A stretch of 64,000 bases of DNA, taken from positions 119,366,738 through 119,430,737 of the forward strand of contig NC_090944.1 in the NCBI RefSeq assembly GCF_040807025.1. The letters run 5' to 3'. Below are positions 35,220 to 48,553 of the stretch, piece after piece. Each line of letters begins with the position of its first letter. Positions within the stretch are counted from its first letter, which is position 1. The notes beneath the pieces are model-generated. The model made no database searches and was not told the origin of the DNA. It worked only from the letters and a program-made list of their open reading frames with translations. Source of the DNA: Struthio camelus (Eukaryota; Chordata; Aves; Struthioniformes; Struthionidae). Both the position numbers and the translations under genes were made by a program.

Positions 35220-38200
35220 TACATAACTTCCCCAGAGCTAATACTACAGCATCTTTCATGAATCCTGTGTCATTTACAACGAAAAAGAGAATTAATCTTT
35301 TGAGTGGTGAAGGGGTTGTGGGCAGGCGAAACAAACAACTACATAAATAGATAGTGCAATTGTTCTTTAATAGACTGCATGTAGAACCATTGGTACACGT
35401 AAGATGCTTCTATGATAGTTCATTACTTATTGCACGCAAAAAGCCAAACTCCATTTTATCCTCAGATTGCACCAATTCAACAATCTATGGAGCTAGAAAT
35501 GGACATAGAAAAGGACCTACAACATTAATACTTCAGTGAGCTAAGCACAATTTAGGAATATATGATTGTTTCTCTTAACCTTAACTACAGCATCTCTTAG
35601 AGTGGAACAAGAGATAAAAGTGTGCTTTTAGAGTGAGAGAGAGAAAATCTGGGGGGAAAAAAGGACCCTGAATTGCTTACACTTTATTTCCATTTGTTTG
35701 GGAAAAAATATTTGAGAGAGTGTTGCTTTTTGAAGATTGTATTTACATGCCTGACAGCATATAGACTAGAATTGTAAATATTTATAAAATACCTCAAAAA
35801 TGTTGTTGTATTCTGAAACAGTACTGTCAAGTGACATAAATCCTGATCCTTAAATGGTTGCAGAAAAGAAATGTGGAATTCTTTTTCATTCCTGTCTGGC
35901 TTCTGAGCTTTTAGGAAGAACTTTAGCCACTGTTCTCAAGCTTTTCTCTACAATCATAAGGGCTAGGAACATTTTATTTAAAGCGTTTTTGTTTTATAAA
36001 CCTGAAATTCACATAAAAATAAAGCCGCTAGCGACTTGAGTTTTTTAAGTCCAAAAATATCATGAGAACTGTAATAAAACAGGGAATAAACACTGCTGAA
36101 CACCTCAGTTTGTTATCAGCATAACCACAGCTGAATGCACACGCACATATACAAATGCTGAATACAGAGATTATTTCAGAAATTTCATAAATCCCTCACA
36201 TATATCTTAGTATTAAATCTATAAGTTTAGTTAAAAGTTTTTGGCAAAGTTAAAATACTACAGGTATTTTTTTCAGACCACACCACAATTCATATCAAAT
36301 CAAACAAAATAATGTTTTCAAAACTACTTTTGTTAACAAGTCAAATACTGGATTTCCCGGCCAGAAGGCCACAGCTTGTCATGGGCTGAAACATCTCTAA
36401 ATCTAAGTTATTTCACTGCAAGGTGATTAGAGTTTGACCTATTTCTACATCAGGGTCCTTACATATGGCTGCTGTGAAACCAGCTGACATGTATCATTTC
36501 GTTTGCCCTTACTCCTCCATGTTTTGCATGAGGAAAAGCAGAGGAGCCGGGTGCATCACAAAACAGACATATCATCTCAGTCAGGGAGGGAAATGACTCA
36601 GGACTGTCCATAGACTGTAGTGCACCACCTTAAAGATCCTCTAGCCAGTATGTCTTCACAGCCTGGCTTGCTCCAAAACAGCACAGACCATCAGCCCAGC
36701 ACCCAGCATTGGCAGTGGAACAACACCAGGCTGTGACAGCTGTTTTGCTTCAGTTTTATTGCTGACTCGCTTGGAGCAACTTCTCACAACTCTGCACAAA
36801 ACGTTTGGTATAGTACAGAAAACTTCTCTCAGCTCATAGGTGATCTGTCCCAGAAGTTAGTACCAAGCCTTCCCATCACCCCTACCTCTGCTCCTGCACA
36901 GGAGCCTAACACAGTAAAAGAGGAATCTGGAAACGGAATATAGAGGGATCAATGCCAGTGTGAAAAAACTGGCAGGAAGGATAACAGAAGCCTTGGTAAC
37001 AGAAGTGTATTTTAAAATATTGGTTTATTTGATATGATTTGAATAATAGTGTGACCTGAAAAAATGCATTTAGCATTTTAACTTTACCAAAAGCAATCAA
37101 GGCATTAGTAAAGTGGAGAAAACAAGCTCTGAAGTGAAAAAAACGCATGAGGGATCATGGAGAGAAAGCTGGGGAGAATTACTTACTCTTTGTGCAGGAT
37201 AATGAAAAGGATTCAAGCTACTCAAAAGGCAAAGTCAAAAACCTCCTACTGACCACCCATCCCCTGGCCCTAGTAATTCTGTAATTTTCAAAACTACGCT
37301 CTAGCTTGGGGTAAAACCTGAAGCCTCCTGACGTGAAATGCAGCTGCCTGGGAGCACTGCGAAATAGGGCCTCTGTGCTTCCATGGAAACTGCTACACGC
37401 CCTCAGGGAACAGGCGTCAGCTGATTTGTAAACTGTTGTGCCTACTGCTTGATAAAACACCAAAAATAATGCTGGCAGCAGTCCACATAGTGGATCGGGA
37501 TCAGAGGCCCACACTTGGTTGTATGTCCGTGCCTTTTATACACATACCTTCAAAAGGAAGGGAGAAAGTAGTAGAGGGAGAATAAGGCAAAGTGCAAGGG
37601 AGAGGAATTTTAATGCATTTATTAGGATGACCCCACCAGAGCCCACCAACAAATCAAGGCCAAGTAGCTGGTTCAGCTTCAGAGAATTAAAGCGAAAGAA
37701 GAGAAAATCACCAGTAATCTAAGGATACAGGCCAAGGAGTGGGTGGGCTAGGAAGCAAGCAACACACTCCGGCGTAGGTGGGGTGCCCCAGAATAGAGCT
37801 GACACCCGTTGGTGTGGGGAAGCCCGCACTGCTACTGCCTATTTGCTAGCTGCTCCAGGCAGCAAGAAGGCAGGAATTTCTTGACCCAGTGGATATTTAG
37901 CAGAAGGTCTGGAACTGTTTTAGAAAGAGGAGAAAAAGATATTTAATCATAACTAGTGTTTTACTTTGTTTTTTAAACACAGCTGTCAGATGAATGTTAT
38001 TATATATTTCTTCCTTTTCTGTCAAACCCTAGCTAGCATTCAAGGTTAGCATTTCTCTAGAGAATACACCATGAGAATTTCTTTGAGGTACTATCTGAAA
38101 GTAATCTCAACACTAAGGGCAAATTAACAGAATCAGATATGTTAAAGATATGAATTAGGTGTGATAGCCTGAAAATACTCAAGAAACTTCAAAAATACAT

Positions 38201-39841
38201 ATTTTGGTGTCACATTTCTATTTATAAAACTCCTGAGAAAAAATGACCTGTATGTTAATGTTCATCACATACTGTGTACATTAGCAGGCAAGATTTTCTG
38301 CTTATGTAAAAAGGACTTCTATTAGTTCATGTTAGCAGAGTCTGACTACATATTTCTTTTCTTTTTTTTTTTTTTAAATTACTTTGCTATTCATATCTGA
38401 TCTATGCTAAAAGTCTCCACTTGTTAATTTAAAGACAAGGAATGATCCCAAAATGAATGATTTTCTGAAGATAAGATTTTTTGATCTGCAATGCAGAGAT
38501 CTGTTGTAGATTTTCCTATAAATTGTTTTTGTAAACTTCAAATGGAACTGAATGATTTACTTACAAATAGGCAATCACAAAAAGTGCGTTTTTATAAATA
38601 TGTGGAAACACATCAGAATATCTCTTTGTTTAAGTATGAGTTACACAACTTGAATTTGGCTTCTTTCATAAATCTCACTGAAAAAATTAAGCAGTGTTGC
38701 AGAAATCTGTTCCAAGAAGAGTAGTGAAGTAAATGAGAGCAGAAAGAGAAAGTCAGCCATTTCAGTAATTGGAAGTGTCTTTTATACCCACATTGACCTT
38801 CAGAAGGTACAAGAGAATTTCCTGTTAAGTTTCTGCCAGAGAGCAGTACCAGAGATCTAGAAGAAGCAAGAAGGCCTATTATATTTTTTCCTTGTAGTAT
38901 GTCTGCCTCCCATAGGGTAAGACTGGGTTCACAAGGCAGACTGAGTAAGAATTTTGGCTACCGCCACTCCATTGCACGGAGTGAGATTGAAAATGAATTC
39001 TCACACCGTGTCTATTAAATCTCAAAGACCCCAAGAAGTTGAAACGAGAAGGAACTGTTGCCATTAGTTAGTGTGCCAGTTCAAGCATCTGGAGAAGAAA
39101 AGCTAGTTCTCTAATACATGGAAACTGATTAGCATCTGTCAACTGCATAAACTGTACTTAAAGCAAACAGCACATGTATTGTAGAGCTGAGAAAGAAGTA
39201 AAACGCTATTGCCTCTGGCCAGGAATCTTATACCTAAAAATATGTTGATTAAAACCTCACCACAGGCATTTCAAAGTCACCCTATTGGAGGACAGTATTG
39301 AACCATCACCATTTGACTGACTCAACATGAGTTCTACATAAAATCCATTGCGTTATATGGCCAGTAGAAATGAAACAGCTGCTACAGTAAGGAGAACCCA
39401 ACAGTTACAGGCATATGATCTGAGAGCTCATACCATACCGATATGCATCCATAGTCCAGAAGAGCATACAAATAATGATCAAAAACCGTGCAGATGATAC
39501 ACACCTCTTCACATCAGAAACGCAATCAAGAATTTACAAGAAGGAAGATGGGATGAGGGCTAAGGGGAGTTTACATCTTCTTTGTACTCTCTGGTTAGAA
39601 TTAAGGAGTTCTTGATGCTACTCTTGCTCTTCTATCTAGTGCAAGTGAAGATCTATTGTACTGTGTGACTTGCAAGAATCTTGTCCTGTAGCAGAAAGTA
39701 CAAAACGTAAACTACGTTTGAAAGTTAGAAGGCCAACAGGATTTCTCCTTTGCGTAAGGGTCTATTCAGCAAAATTACCCACTACTTTCTTGGCTCTGGT
39801 GGCTTGATGCAAGTAAAACTATTTAAAGTAATAGCTGAGTT

Positions 39842-40055
39842 ACAGAATCACAGAATGGTTGAGGTTGGAAGGGACCTCCAGAGATCATCTAGTTCAACCC
39901 CTCTGCTTATGAGATAGAGCAGGTTGCTCAGGACCTTGTCCTTGGGTTTTGATTACGTCAATGAATGGAGGCTCCACAACCTCTCTGGGCAACCTGCTCC
40001 AGTGTTTGGCCACCCACACAGTAACTTTTTTGTATGTTTAAAAGGAAGCATTACG
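39842..40055 (-). mobile_element. 5'-truncated CR1 LINE fragment (3' end only)
   Basis: Read on the plus strand, the segment is the reverse complement of the CR1 3' terminus: ACAGAATCACAGAATGGTTG, then GAGGTTGGAAGGGACCTCCA, and later CCACAACCTCTCTGGGCAAC. The element's 3' end is at 39842, and recognisable similarity fades near 40055 (GTATGTTTAAAAGGAAG). It carries no coding capacity, as is usual for severely 5'-truncated CR1 copies. It is well preserved compared with the other repeats here. Confidence 0.9.
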
Positions 40056-43000
40056 TCAGAGCACTGAGCAAGTCTGAGTGAGATTATTTAATATTCCCAG
40101 TGTTGCAATGGCTGTATATAAATTTACCTTTCCTAGGACACCATTGTTTAAATACTTTCAGAGATAAAAGGTCGGCTGACTTCAAAACATTCAAAAGTGA
40201 CTGCTTCTATCAAAGTACATATTTATGCATCCACATATATGAGCACTGATTAAGTAGTTGGTAGTGCAGCTGCTCCTTATGCTAAAGTACATGTAGAATT
40301 GATTTGTATGGACAAAACATTGGCCTGCTCATTCTTACAGGGGAAAAAAAAAAAGATAAAACCCATACATTGTTACAAAAATCTCAGCCAAAACAATTTT
40401 AAGCTGAAATCTTTACTTTAGATATTTTTACATTTCACATACATTTTCTTCTTACTATTAGGTCAAATTTACGTGGGAACTTACAAATTGTCTTTAAAGA
40501 AAAGATAACTACAAAATACATGGTGCCTATCTCCTGTAAGAGCGGATGCCTGTGATAGATTGAAAAAAAAAAAAAAAGTAACAACGAGAATTTTATCTTT
40601 TTCTACTCTGTGAAAATGTTTCAAAACATTCTTACTTATTAAGTATTTAATTAGTTTGGCTTGAATTTTTTCCCTAACTTCACATTACATGATTTGATAA
40701 TTTAAATTGCACATCTTCAAGGGAAGTAGTTAAACCAATCTTTCAACCTGCAATTTCAAGGAGCTTTTTTAAAGCAACAGTGATATAAAAGTAGATGCTA
40801 TACTATATGAACAAGAGAAAAATGTTTTAATAATCATTGGTCCATTAGAGAGCATAGCTGTTCAAAAAATGCCAAATAGATTACATTTCCTAACACTCTC
40901 CTTAATAAAGTTTACACGATGAGAACCTTGGGGCTTTGTCAAGACTCAGCTTCAGAATTGTTACGCTATAAATATAAGGAGGGAGCAAAGAATTAACATA
41001 AGGTATATTATAGCTGTTTTATTCAGTATTCCATAAGAGGTAGTTGTGGTTCCCAGCACACAAGAACATGCTCTTGAAGTGAACTCTGTTTCATATGTTT
41101 ACAAGGAAGGCAAAGGTGGGCTCATGGTGTACAAGATACCTATGTGTACCTCAAAGTACCTTTGAAATGATTAATCTGATTTGATGCCAAGTATTAGGAT
41201 TTGCTAATATGTATTATTTATCGTTTCTATAAATAACCGAACTTGTGTTTAAAAACAGTCATATACTTCCCACCGAGGGAAGCTTGTCCCCTCCTCTGTC
41301 TTGAGGTGGATGCCTAGTAATAGCAAACATAGCCTAGATAGTGGAGAATACATAAAAATGAGATGTGCCAAGCCTTGGACGTGCTGTCCCTCATGGAAGG
41401 ACAGAGGTATCGTATGGAAGTGATGATGTGTTTCCACATTGTCACATCCCAAAGAATTGTATTTCACTTTAATAAAACAAACAAAAAAATCATTCTTTAA
41501 AAAATTGCTACTTTTTCATGGCTTTTTCTTATGACTTTATAGATAAAGATTACCACCTTTGAAAATAACATAAAGGTTGTTTCTCTACTACGTCTGTAAA
41601 TTCCATGAATCTATCATTTCCCTTATCAGGGGCACTTTGGTTTTAAGTCCGTAAGATGACATATGCTACCTTCAAAGATGGTATTAAATATATCATCTAA
41701 AGAAGCCTTTCAAGTCATGATCCCAAACTACTCTGGTAGAAGGTATCTTGGATGTACCAGCTGAGATTTTGAATGCACAGTTTAATTCTCAACATCGGGC
41801 TACTCAGCTTCCTACAAATCTGCATTATTCAAGTCAGTTTTGTAACATCTCTAATGGTTAGGCTTTTTACTTTTTATTAATATTATGAGAAGCTGCAGAG
41901 AAAAAAAAAAAGACCCATTCATGTGAGATGCAACAGTGCTGCAAGCATGCCTATGGCAAAGTCCATTCCTGTGGTCTATAAACTGTCATTATGAATACAT
42001 TCACTTAGTAGAAATAAACACACATTTAAGAGGAAAGCTTCAAGCTATTTAAAGAGGCTATCAAAGCATGAATATGTATTTTCGTTCACCCTTTCTTTGT
42101 GTAAAAAAAATCTGGTTTTTATTTTGAACAAGGCTTTTAATATTTACTGAAATAGAATCTGATACGTATTCTTTATTGTTCAGTTCTCTTCTTCAATCTG
42201 ACAAATGAAATGGCAAGAGCATTGGCAGCTTTCAGGGTGCTGTGCTGCATTTTAAAATTAATCTGTTTCTTAGACTATTTCTCTGAAGAAAATGGGTTTT
42301 TTTCTTTCATTTTAAGCATATTGCAGATGAAGTCGAGACACAAACCTTTCTCTAGAAAAAATCATTTTTTCTGGAACAGAAATAAACCCACACTGAAAAT
42401 CGTGAACTGTCATCTGCTCAAAGCAACTATGGAATATACTACCTAAAGTTAGTATTTGCAGAAAGACAACAGATTTGCTATTTTTTCATTGTGAGGATAA
42501 TAGGCTTTATCCTTCCTGCTAAACTTACTGCTGCTTTGAGCATCTGCTTGCCGTCTCATTAGAATCTGCTGTTTGTCAGTACAATTTTTTAGTATTGAAA
42601 GCTTCAAATTTTAAAAACTAAAGGAAAAGCAAGTTCTACTACAGATAGGATCCTGTTTCTACTAAAGTTAATAGCAACACTTCTAACGAGGACAGCGAGG
42701 TAGAATCAGATCTCTTTGCTAATTTAAACAAAGATATAGAACTACTTACAAGAAACATACAATGAACAAAAAAACAAAAACCTGAAAAAGAAAAAGCCCA
42801 TCTTTTGAAGCAGGCTGGCCAGTACTACTTTGAAGTATTCCTTCTAAATAGGTAGATGCTATTACTGCGCATCTTGCCTTGGGCCATCAACATTTTAATT
42901 TTGAGCCCTTATGCTGCATGTCATGCTGCAGCTGACAGTCAACAAAGGTGACTCAGGACGCAATCTAGAAAACGTGTTGACCCAAAACACCCCTTTAGCA

Positions 43001-44361
43001 GACCCAGAAAACATTTCTCTAACTCACTAAACGTGCAGTGAGCTGGGCAATAATCTTCATTGCAAAGAACTTCTGTTTTAGAAATGTATTCATCTCTTTT
43101 TGAATGTAACTGTATATCCATTTGAAGTGGGTAACAACTAGCTAAATTTGAATTTCTCTCAATATTTTCTAATCCAAATAACTTTTACTTGCTTGTCATT
43201 TAACTCTTTAAAAACACATTTTCAGGAGAACCATAGGGCAAGGAGCTAAGCACATATGCTTCAATGAAAAGCAGGCTGAGACTTTTTTTTTAAATAAGCA
43301 GTAAGAGTTAGAATAAAAGCAGAAAGCTGATTTTACACGTACATAATTAAACATATATCAAATGTTACATTGTCTTCAGAAACATTACTGAGGAAATATT
43401 ACCTTGCCACTTATAACTGATCTCTCTCAGCAAGGATGGATTATAACAATTGAGTAAGAGTAACATGCTACAGTTTCTTAATATATACAATAGGTTTTGA
43501 TATTTTGTGATAAATGCTTAGTAAGAATGGAATTACTGGTAAAGCACAAATAAATTCTGAAACTCTCATAAAGCCTTCCATTTTTTTCCTCTGTCCCTCA
43601 AGCTTCAAGGGCTGTCAAAAATACCAAACATCTCATTTGTTTGCTGTAATTTATGCCACTTTTCTTTCCCTTTCCCCTTTTTATTCTGCCTGGACAGTTA
43701 AAACAGACGGATCTGTTTCTGATCACTTTCACACTGTGGACTGCTGCAGGGAAAACGTAGTCCTTGTAATCTGAATTAAACATGATAAATATTACAAAGA
43801 CTCCTGGAAAAGCAGTATTTTCACTACAAGCTGATTTTACTGGAATGTTTTTGTTATGCACAAATATTTAATTAAATATTAAGTTTTATAAAACCTATAT
43901 TTGTTGTAGCTAATTGCCAGTGTCTCATTAATGCCAGGAAAAAATGAGTATTAAATATCACCACACTAGTTCAAGAGTCATGAAGGATTACAAGGTATGG
44001 TGCTCTTGGTTGTCTCATCCTTTGGAAACAAATCTTGTTTCCTACTACAAGGGCTGCGTGTACCCTTCAGAAGGGACTTTCCAACAGAAATCGTGGAATT
44101 GGGATAATTATCTGTGTATCTCTGCATATTCCCTGGTAAATAGCATTAGTACAGTCACTGCTGCCAAAGAGCCAATCCCTGCAGACTTTTTTAGCCACAC
44201 AATCACAAGTCAATGGGTCCTGTATACCTCTCCTGTCCTTCCCTCAACTTCTAAGCTGATATGAAGAACAAGTCAGAGTTGTGGACAGATTTCCTCAATG
44301 ATATAATCACAGCTGCTCAGCTGCATTGTGTCTTTCCTGACTTGCAGTGTTCTTTTGTGAT

Positions 44362-44374
44362 GGTCACGGTGACC
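44362..44374. promoter_or_regulatory. Perfect palindromic oestrogen response element sequence
   Basis: GGTCACGGTGACC is an exact GGTCANNNTGACC inverted repeat, the consensus site of oestrogen receptor dimers. The symmetry extends outward to GATGGTCACGGTGACCATC (44359-44377). No gene or promoter is visible within several kb, so it would act, if at all, as a distal site. Confidence 0.5.
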
Positions 44375-45429
44375 ATCTGTGTATAAGTTCTGGCCCTTTC
44401 TTTGTTAATTATAACTTTCCTGGTGTTCAGCTGTGCTACACGTATGTTAAGATGGGATCTGAAACTTAGTCCAAAGTTACTAGTTTCTTGCTCAAATAAC
44501 TCATTTCAAAATAAAATTTTGAGTTACGTAGTGCTTTCACTGACAAAAATTTCCAAAGGTCAATATTTGAAATGCTGGCATTGCAGACTGGCAGGTTTCC
44601 TAGAATAAAACCTCTCAAAAGATGCACTCTGATATACTTTGAACTAAAGATTTGCTCATAAAAATCTGTTTGGCTACTTATAAATGCACAGAGAATTATC
44701 ATTTTTTTGGCAATGCAAGCATCATACAAGCAAAATAAAACTAATAGTTTGGGAGGGAGAGTTATGCAGGCTTACAAACATTAGCAGCGTATGATTTTGG
44801 GAGCTCTTCTGAAATAATCGTTTTGCAACATTAATGCCAGAACAGTTCATTTCACAATGCACTGTACAAAAAAAAGAGTATTCTCAAGCTTACTTGTTGT
44901 CCAGAAGAAAGAGTCCAGACTTTTTATATCAATCGTGTCTGTGAAATATGAACGTTAAATCACAGCAGCTGCAATGAAATTCAGGATATAACATACATCA
45001 AATGAAAAGTGTGGCTAGACCACAGATTCGGCTCCAGATGAAGACACTTGTTTTAAAGTGTCTACATGAAGGTGTTTAAGTGTAATCCCAGTTTCCAAGG
45101 TCTCATTATAGTCGGTAGAGATCCTCAGCTTGATTCAACTGCCTGAATATTCGCATCTAGTGTTACAAGAAGTTCTAGGGTATATGAGGTATCTGCATGG
45201 AGTAGGCAGATGTGAAACAGGATCTTTGGAAACCTATGCCATTCTGAACTGGCAGCCAGAGCCAGGCAGCACGTTCAAGAACGTCTTTGTTCAGGTAAAT
45301 GAACTGATCTCCTGGTCAATACGGTCAACAGAGCCTAGAGAGCTATTTATCTCACCTTAAAACAGCCACCTGCACTTCATGAGCTAAATTGCTCTTCAGA
45401 TTCCACTATCTTGACCAGATCTCCAATGA

Positions 45430-45505
45430 ATATAATAGGAGCATAGACACCTAGGTTACATGGAAACACTTACATGGAGATATCTGCATTTAGATTTCTT
45501 AAACT
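45430..45505. repeat. Possible degraded ancient repeat
   Basis: CATAGACACCTAGGTTACAT, then GAGATATCTGCATTTAGATT, has the TAGGCACCTA and TGCATTTAGAT character of the same old amniote repeat group. It is weakly supported. The open frame at 45130-45360 immediately left has similarly repeat-like text. Confidence 0.25.
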
Positions 45506-45818
45506 GGAGCTAACTCCAATCCTGCTGTTTGAAAAAAGTGCAGTTGTAGGAGGAAATTCAAGGGATAGGTATACTGAATGTTCATTGGTTTCTGTAACAC
45601 AAATCTGACTCTTAAGTGACAATGCAGAAATCAAGAAAATTAAAGTCATGATGTAAAGTGTAAGTCACTGCGCTAACAGGAATGTTCCATAATGCTAAAG
45701 GCAAATCTTGTCTTAAAGCAGGCCAAGATCAAAATACTGTTCTGCTGCTTACCAAATTGCTCACAACATAATCCTCTTTACTGGCTGAGCATTAGTTAAA
45801 CACAAAGTTTATATCCAT

Positions 45819-45841
45819 TTATTTGTATCATATACAAATAA
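45819..45841. repeat. Perfect 10-bp inverted repeat with 3-bp loop
   Basis: TTATTTGTAT, CAT, ATACAAATAA. The half-site ATACAAATA resembles forkhead or POU-type AT-rich sites; any role is inference. Confidence 0.65.
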
Positions 45842-47014
45842 TTGTATTAAAAGAACACTAAGGTTAGAATGTCAAGCACTGAAAAATTAGGAAGTGACAA
45901 ATTAAGACTGTCTGTGCAACTATAATTCATCCCCATTATGCATATACATCATAATGACATACTTAATTTCCTAGCCGTTTACTGTTTTTTTCCCCATCAG
46001 AATCTCTGCTTCAACATCCATTTCATCTTCCTTCCTATTCACTGTGTAGCTTTCTTTAGAGCACACAAACAAATCACACTCTTCTATGAAGCCATAACTA
46101 TTAACTCCTAACAGGGTTTTTGATGAAATTCATCAATACAATATCCGAGTTGTTTAGAAATATAGCAGTCCTGTTTCTTGACGAAACAGTGCTACCCTAG
46201 AAGATGAGATTGAGCTAAAAAGTCTTCAGGAATTTTGAGTGCTTATTCTGACATAATACAAGCCTGATTTTTAAGAATATTTATTATTATATGATAAATT
46301 TCATAGCCAGACATAGCTCCTTCCTGATCTCAGTTACATCTGTGAGTGCACGTCCTTTCTGCAAGTCACATTCCAAGGTCTCAAAGTGGGCACCAGGAAA
46401 ATGAGAAAAATGCAGAGATCACATATGAAAAGCCTGGTCTATAATGACTTGACCTGCACCATGGTGAAAATCTGTGGCACAAGTAATGACGCAATCTATC
46501 TGTCAGAGCAGTATTTAATGATCTCGTCGTGGCCACTTTTCTTCTTCTCTTACTGACTGATAAGACTGGTAAAATAGAGAAGGTATGAACAGAAACTACA
46601 ACTCCTTTTACCATACAAACTCCAGTACATCCTCAGAACAAGCTTGCCCTGGACACTGAATAATTCAATGGTTCTATGAAAAATATGGTTTGTTATAACT
46701 GAGCCCTGCCTGAAGAGACGCATATAAGCGGAATGAATTACAGTTGAATAAGCAAGTCTCTTAGACAAACATACTCTATTTCACAGTTCCTCCTGACCCT
46801 ACAAGCTGCATCCCCATCACCAATACTCCTTCCCTCAATACACATAACTTAGAAATAACTTTATCTATGTGCAAAAGTCCTCTGCTGCTGCATTTCTTCT
46901 GGATAGCTTGCTCCTACTTGCGTCTTTTTTCTTGCCGCTGGTTCTCGGAGTCATGCTGTTTTCAACGGAGGGAGTCAGCCATGCCAGAGCACTCTCTACA
47001 GGAGTGCAGGCCTA

Positions 47015-47090
47015 TCACGAAATTCTCACCCTATTGAAATCAGTGAACGTTTTCCCAGTGACGGGAATAGAGTCAGAATTTCATCCTCTA
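47015..47090. repeat. Fragment of an ancient repeat (ATTGAAATCAATGG type)
   Basis: CACGAAATTCTCACCCTATT, GAAATCAGTGAACGTTTTCC and CAGTGACGGGAATAGAGTCA line up with the amniote repeat segment that reads TGAAATCAATGGGAGTTTT, CCCATTGACTTCAATGG and GGATTTCA. This explains the 113-codon plus-strand open frame across it (46869-47210), which should not be read as a secreted protein. Confidence 0.5.
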
Positions 47091-48428
47091 TACCCCAAAC
47101 AAGTAGAATGGATCAACATTTTATTCAATATATACCACAGAAATAGAGGAAATGCAGAAGTAGCAGCTGAATTTGACATCATACTTAACTGTTTTCTTGT
47201 ATTTGGTTAAATTAGTAGCTTAATGTTATACAGCAAAATTTTCATTAGAAAACACACACGGTATGCAAAGATGGCTGAAGTAACACAACTGCTAGAACTG
47301 TATAAATAGAGGGATAGATACATCCTACGTGGGGTAAAAAATGGGTTATACCTAGTGTAAAAAGAACATACAAAGAGCTTGATCCTCATTGCTATACTTC
47401 TAGATCAAAGAAAACATATATTCTCAAATACATTTAGATTTCCAGTTCAAAAGATAATCATTTCTGAGGATCTGGGACAGAACTACAGAAGAAACCCCAA
47501 GCTCTAATTCCAATACTATCTCAATCACTGGATCATGCTTCCTTTTGGACATACATACCAAACCACAAGCTAAGCTACGTGGGAACACCAAACAAATCCA
47601 AGACACTGGAGATCTTGGTACTCAAAAGTCAACAGATCTGAGAATCCAGTCATCAGGGTCTTCTGCTAACAGTTCATTAGACAATGAATACTCATAATGC
47701 TGATGCTGATTCTGATTCCAAGAATTAAACTTCACATATAAAATGCTATAAACAATTTGGTACACAGTTGTGGAGTCAACACAGTTTTCATTGCAATGCA
47801 TGGAATTTAGGCACAGAACTTTCATTTAAATTAAAGCAAAACATATGTCTAACTCTCCTGAACCTCTATGAAACTGTCAACCATGTATACTGTGTAGCAA
47901 CATTAAAATAACAACACTATTCTAAGTTAATACAAGTAGCTACATTTTTCACTTGGCTGTACTGTTCTTTTGCTATTTAACACAAATACACTATTTTAAG
48001 TATACAAGTTATGAGAGTTATTACAAACAAGGTGCCTGTAGATAAAAAAAAAAAAAACTTATCTCCACTCTTTTATTGGAGAACAACTTTTTATTTTATA
48101 ATACAAAACATCAAACTGGATTTTTATTTAATTAAAAAAGTATATCCATTTTGGCTTAAGACTCAGTACAGGAAGTTAAAATCTCGCCTACACATTTTTG
48201 GCTTTCTTATAAACATTGGAAAGCAAGAGTTTATAACACAAGTACTGACAGATCCCTTACTACTACAGTACAAACGGTTCTGTTAACTTTCATTCTCCTA
48301 TGTTTAATGACAAGAGGAACAACTTCTTATTCCTTTACGTAAAGTTACTTATTCATTCATATATTTTGATGCAATGAATTGAAAAACACTAATATTTTCT
48401 TAATTCTTTCTTTTTTTTTCTAAAATAG

Positions 48429-48553
48429 GTAAGAACATTCTTCATTGCAGCTTGAAGATAATTATTTCCATCCCTGTTTTTGTTATAATTGTTGGACTTT
48501 TATTCATGACTAAACTTTCCAAAACTGAGAAAATAAAGCCAAAAAATTCATAA
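48429..48553 (+). CDS. Candidate terminal exon of a small single-pass membrane protein
   Basis: A long pyrimidine tract (TTCTTTCTTTTTTTTTCTAA) ends in AATAG at 48428. Immediately after it a frame entered one base into a codon reads KNILHCS, then LKIIISIPVFVIIVGLLFM, then a lysine-rich tail (TKLSKTEKIKPKNS) and TAA at 48551-48553. One hydrophobic helix followed by basic residues fits the topology of a type I protein with a short cytoplasmic tail. An AATAAA (48532-48537) lies inside the frame. I found no convincing upstream exon, and AT-rich DNA readily encodes Ile/Val/Leu/Phe runs, so this may be chance. Confidence 0.2.

Larger units (their letters stand above)
33752..39841. other. Flank upstream of the promoter; mostly non-coding
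   Basis: It holds the X-box (34061), a TATAAATA (34145), an 80-codon plus-strand open frame at 34226-34477 of unknown status, the 38-bp duplication (35143) and a poly-T run near 38364. I see no other supported feature. Confidence 0.5.
40056..48428. other. Non-coding AT-rich sequence; no supported exon
   Basis: It contains the ERE-like palindrome (44362), the hairpin at 45819, ancient repeat pieces (45430, 47015) and several poly-A runs (40563, 41900, 48042). I looked on the plus strand for exons that could join the candidate at 48429 and found none. Confidence 0.5.

Noticed and set aside
46869-47210. Open frame that begins like a signal peptide (113 codons)
   Set aside because: It starts at a GTG rather than ATG and runs through a recognisable ancient repeat at 47015-47090.
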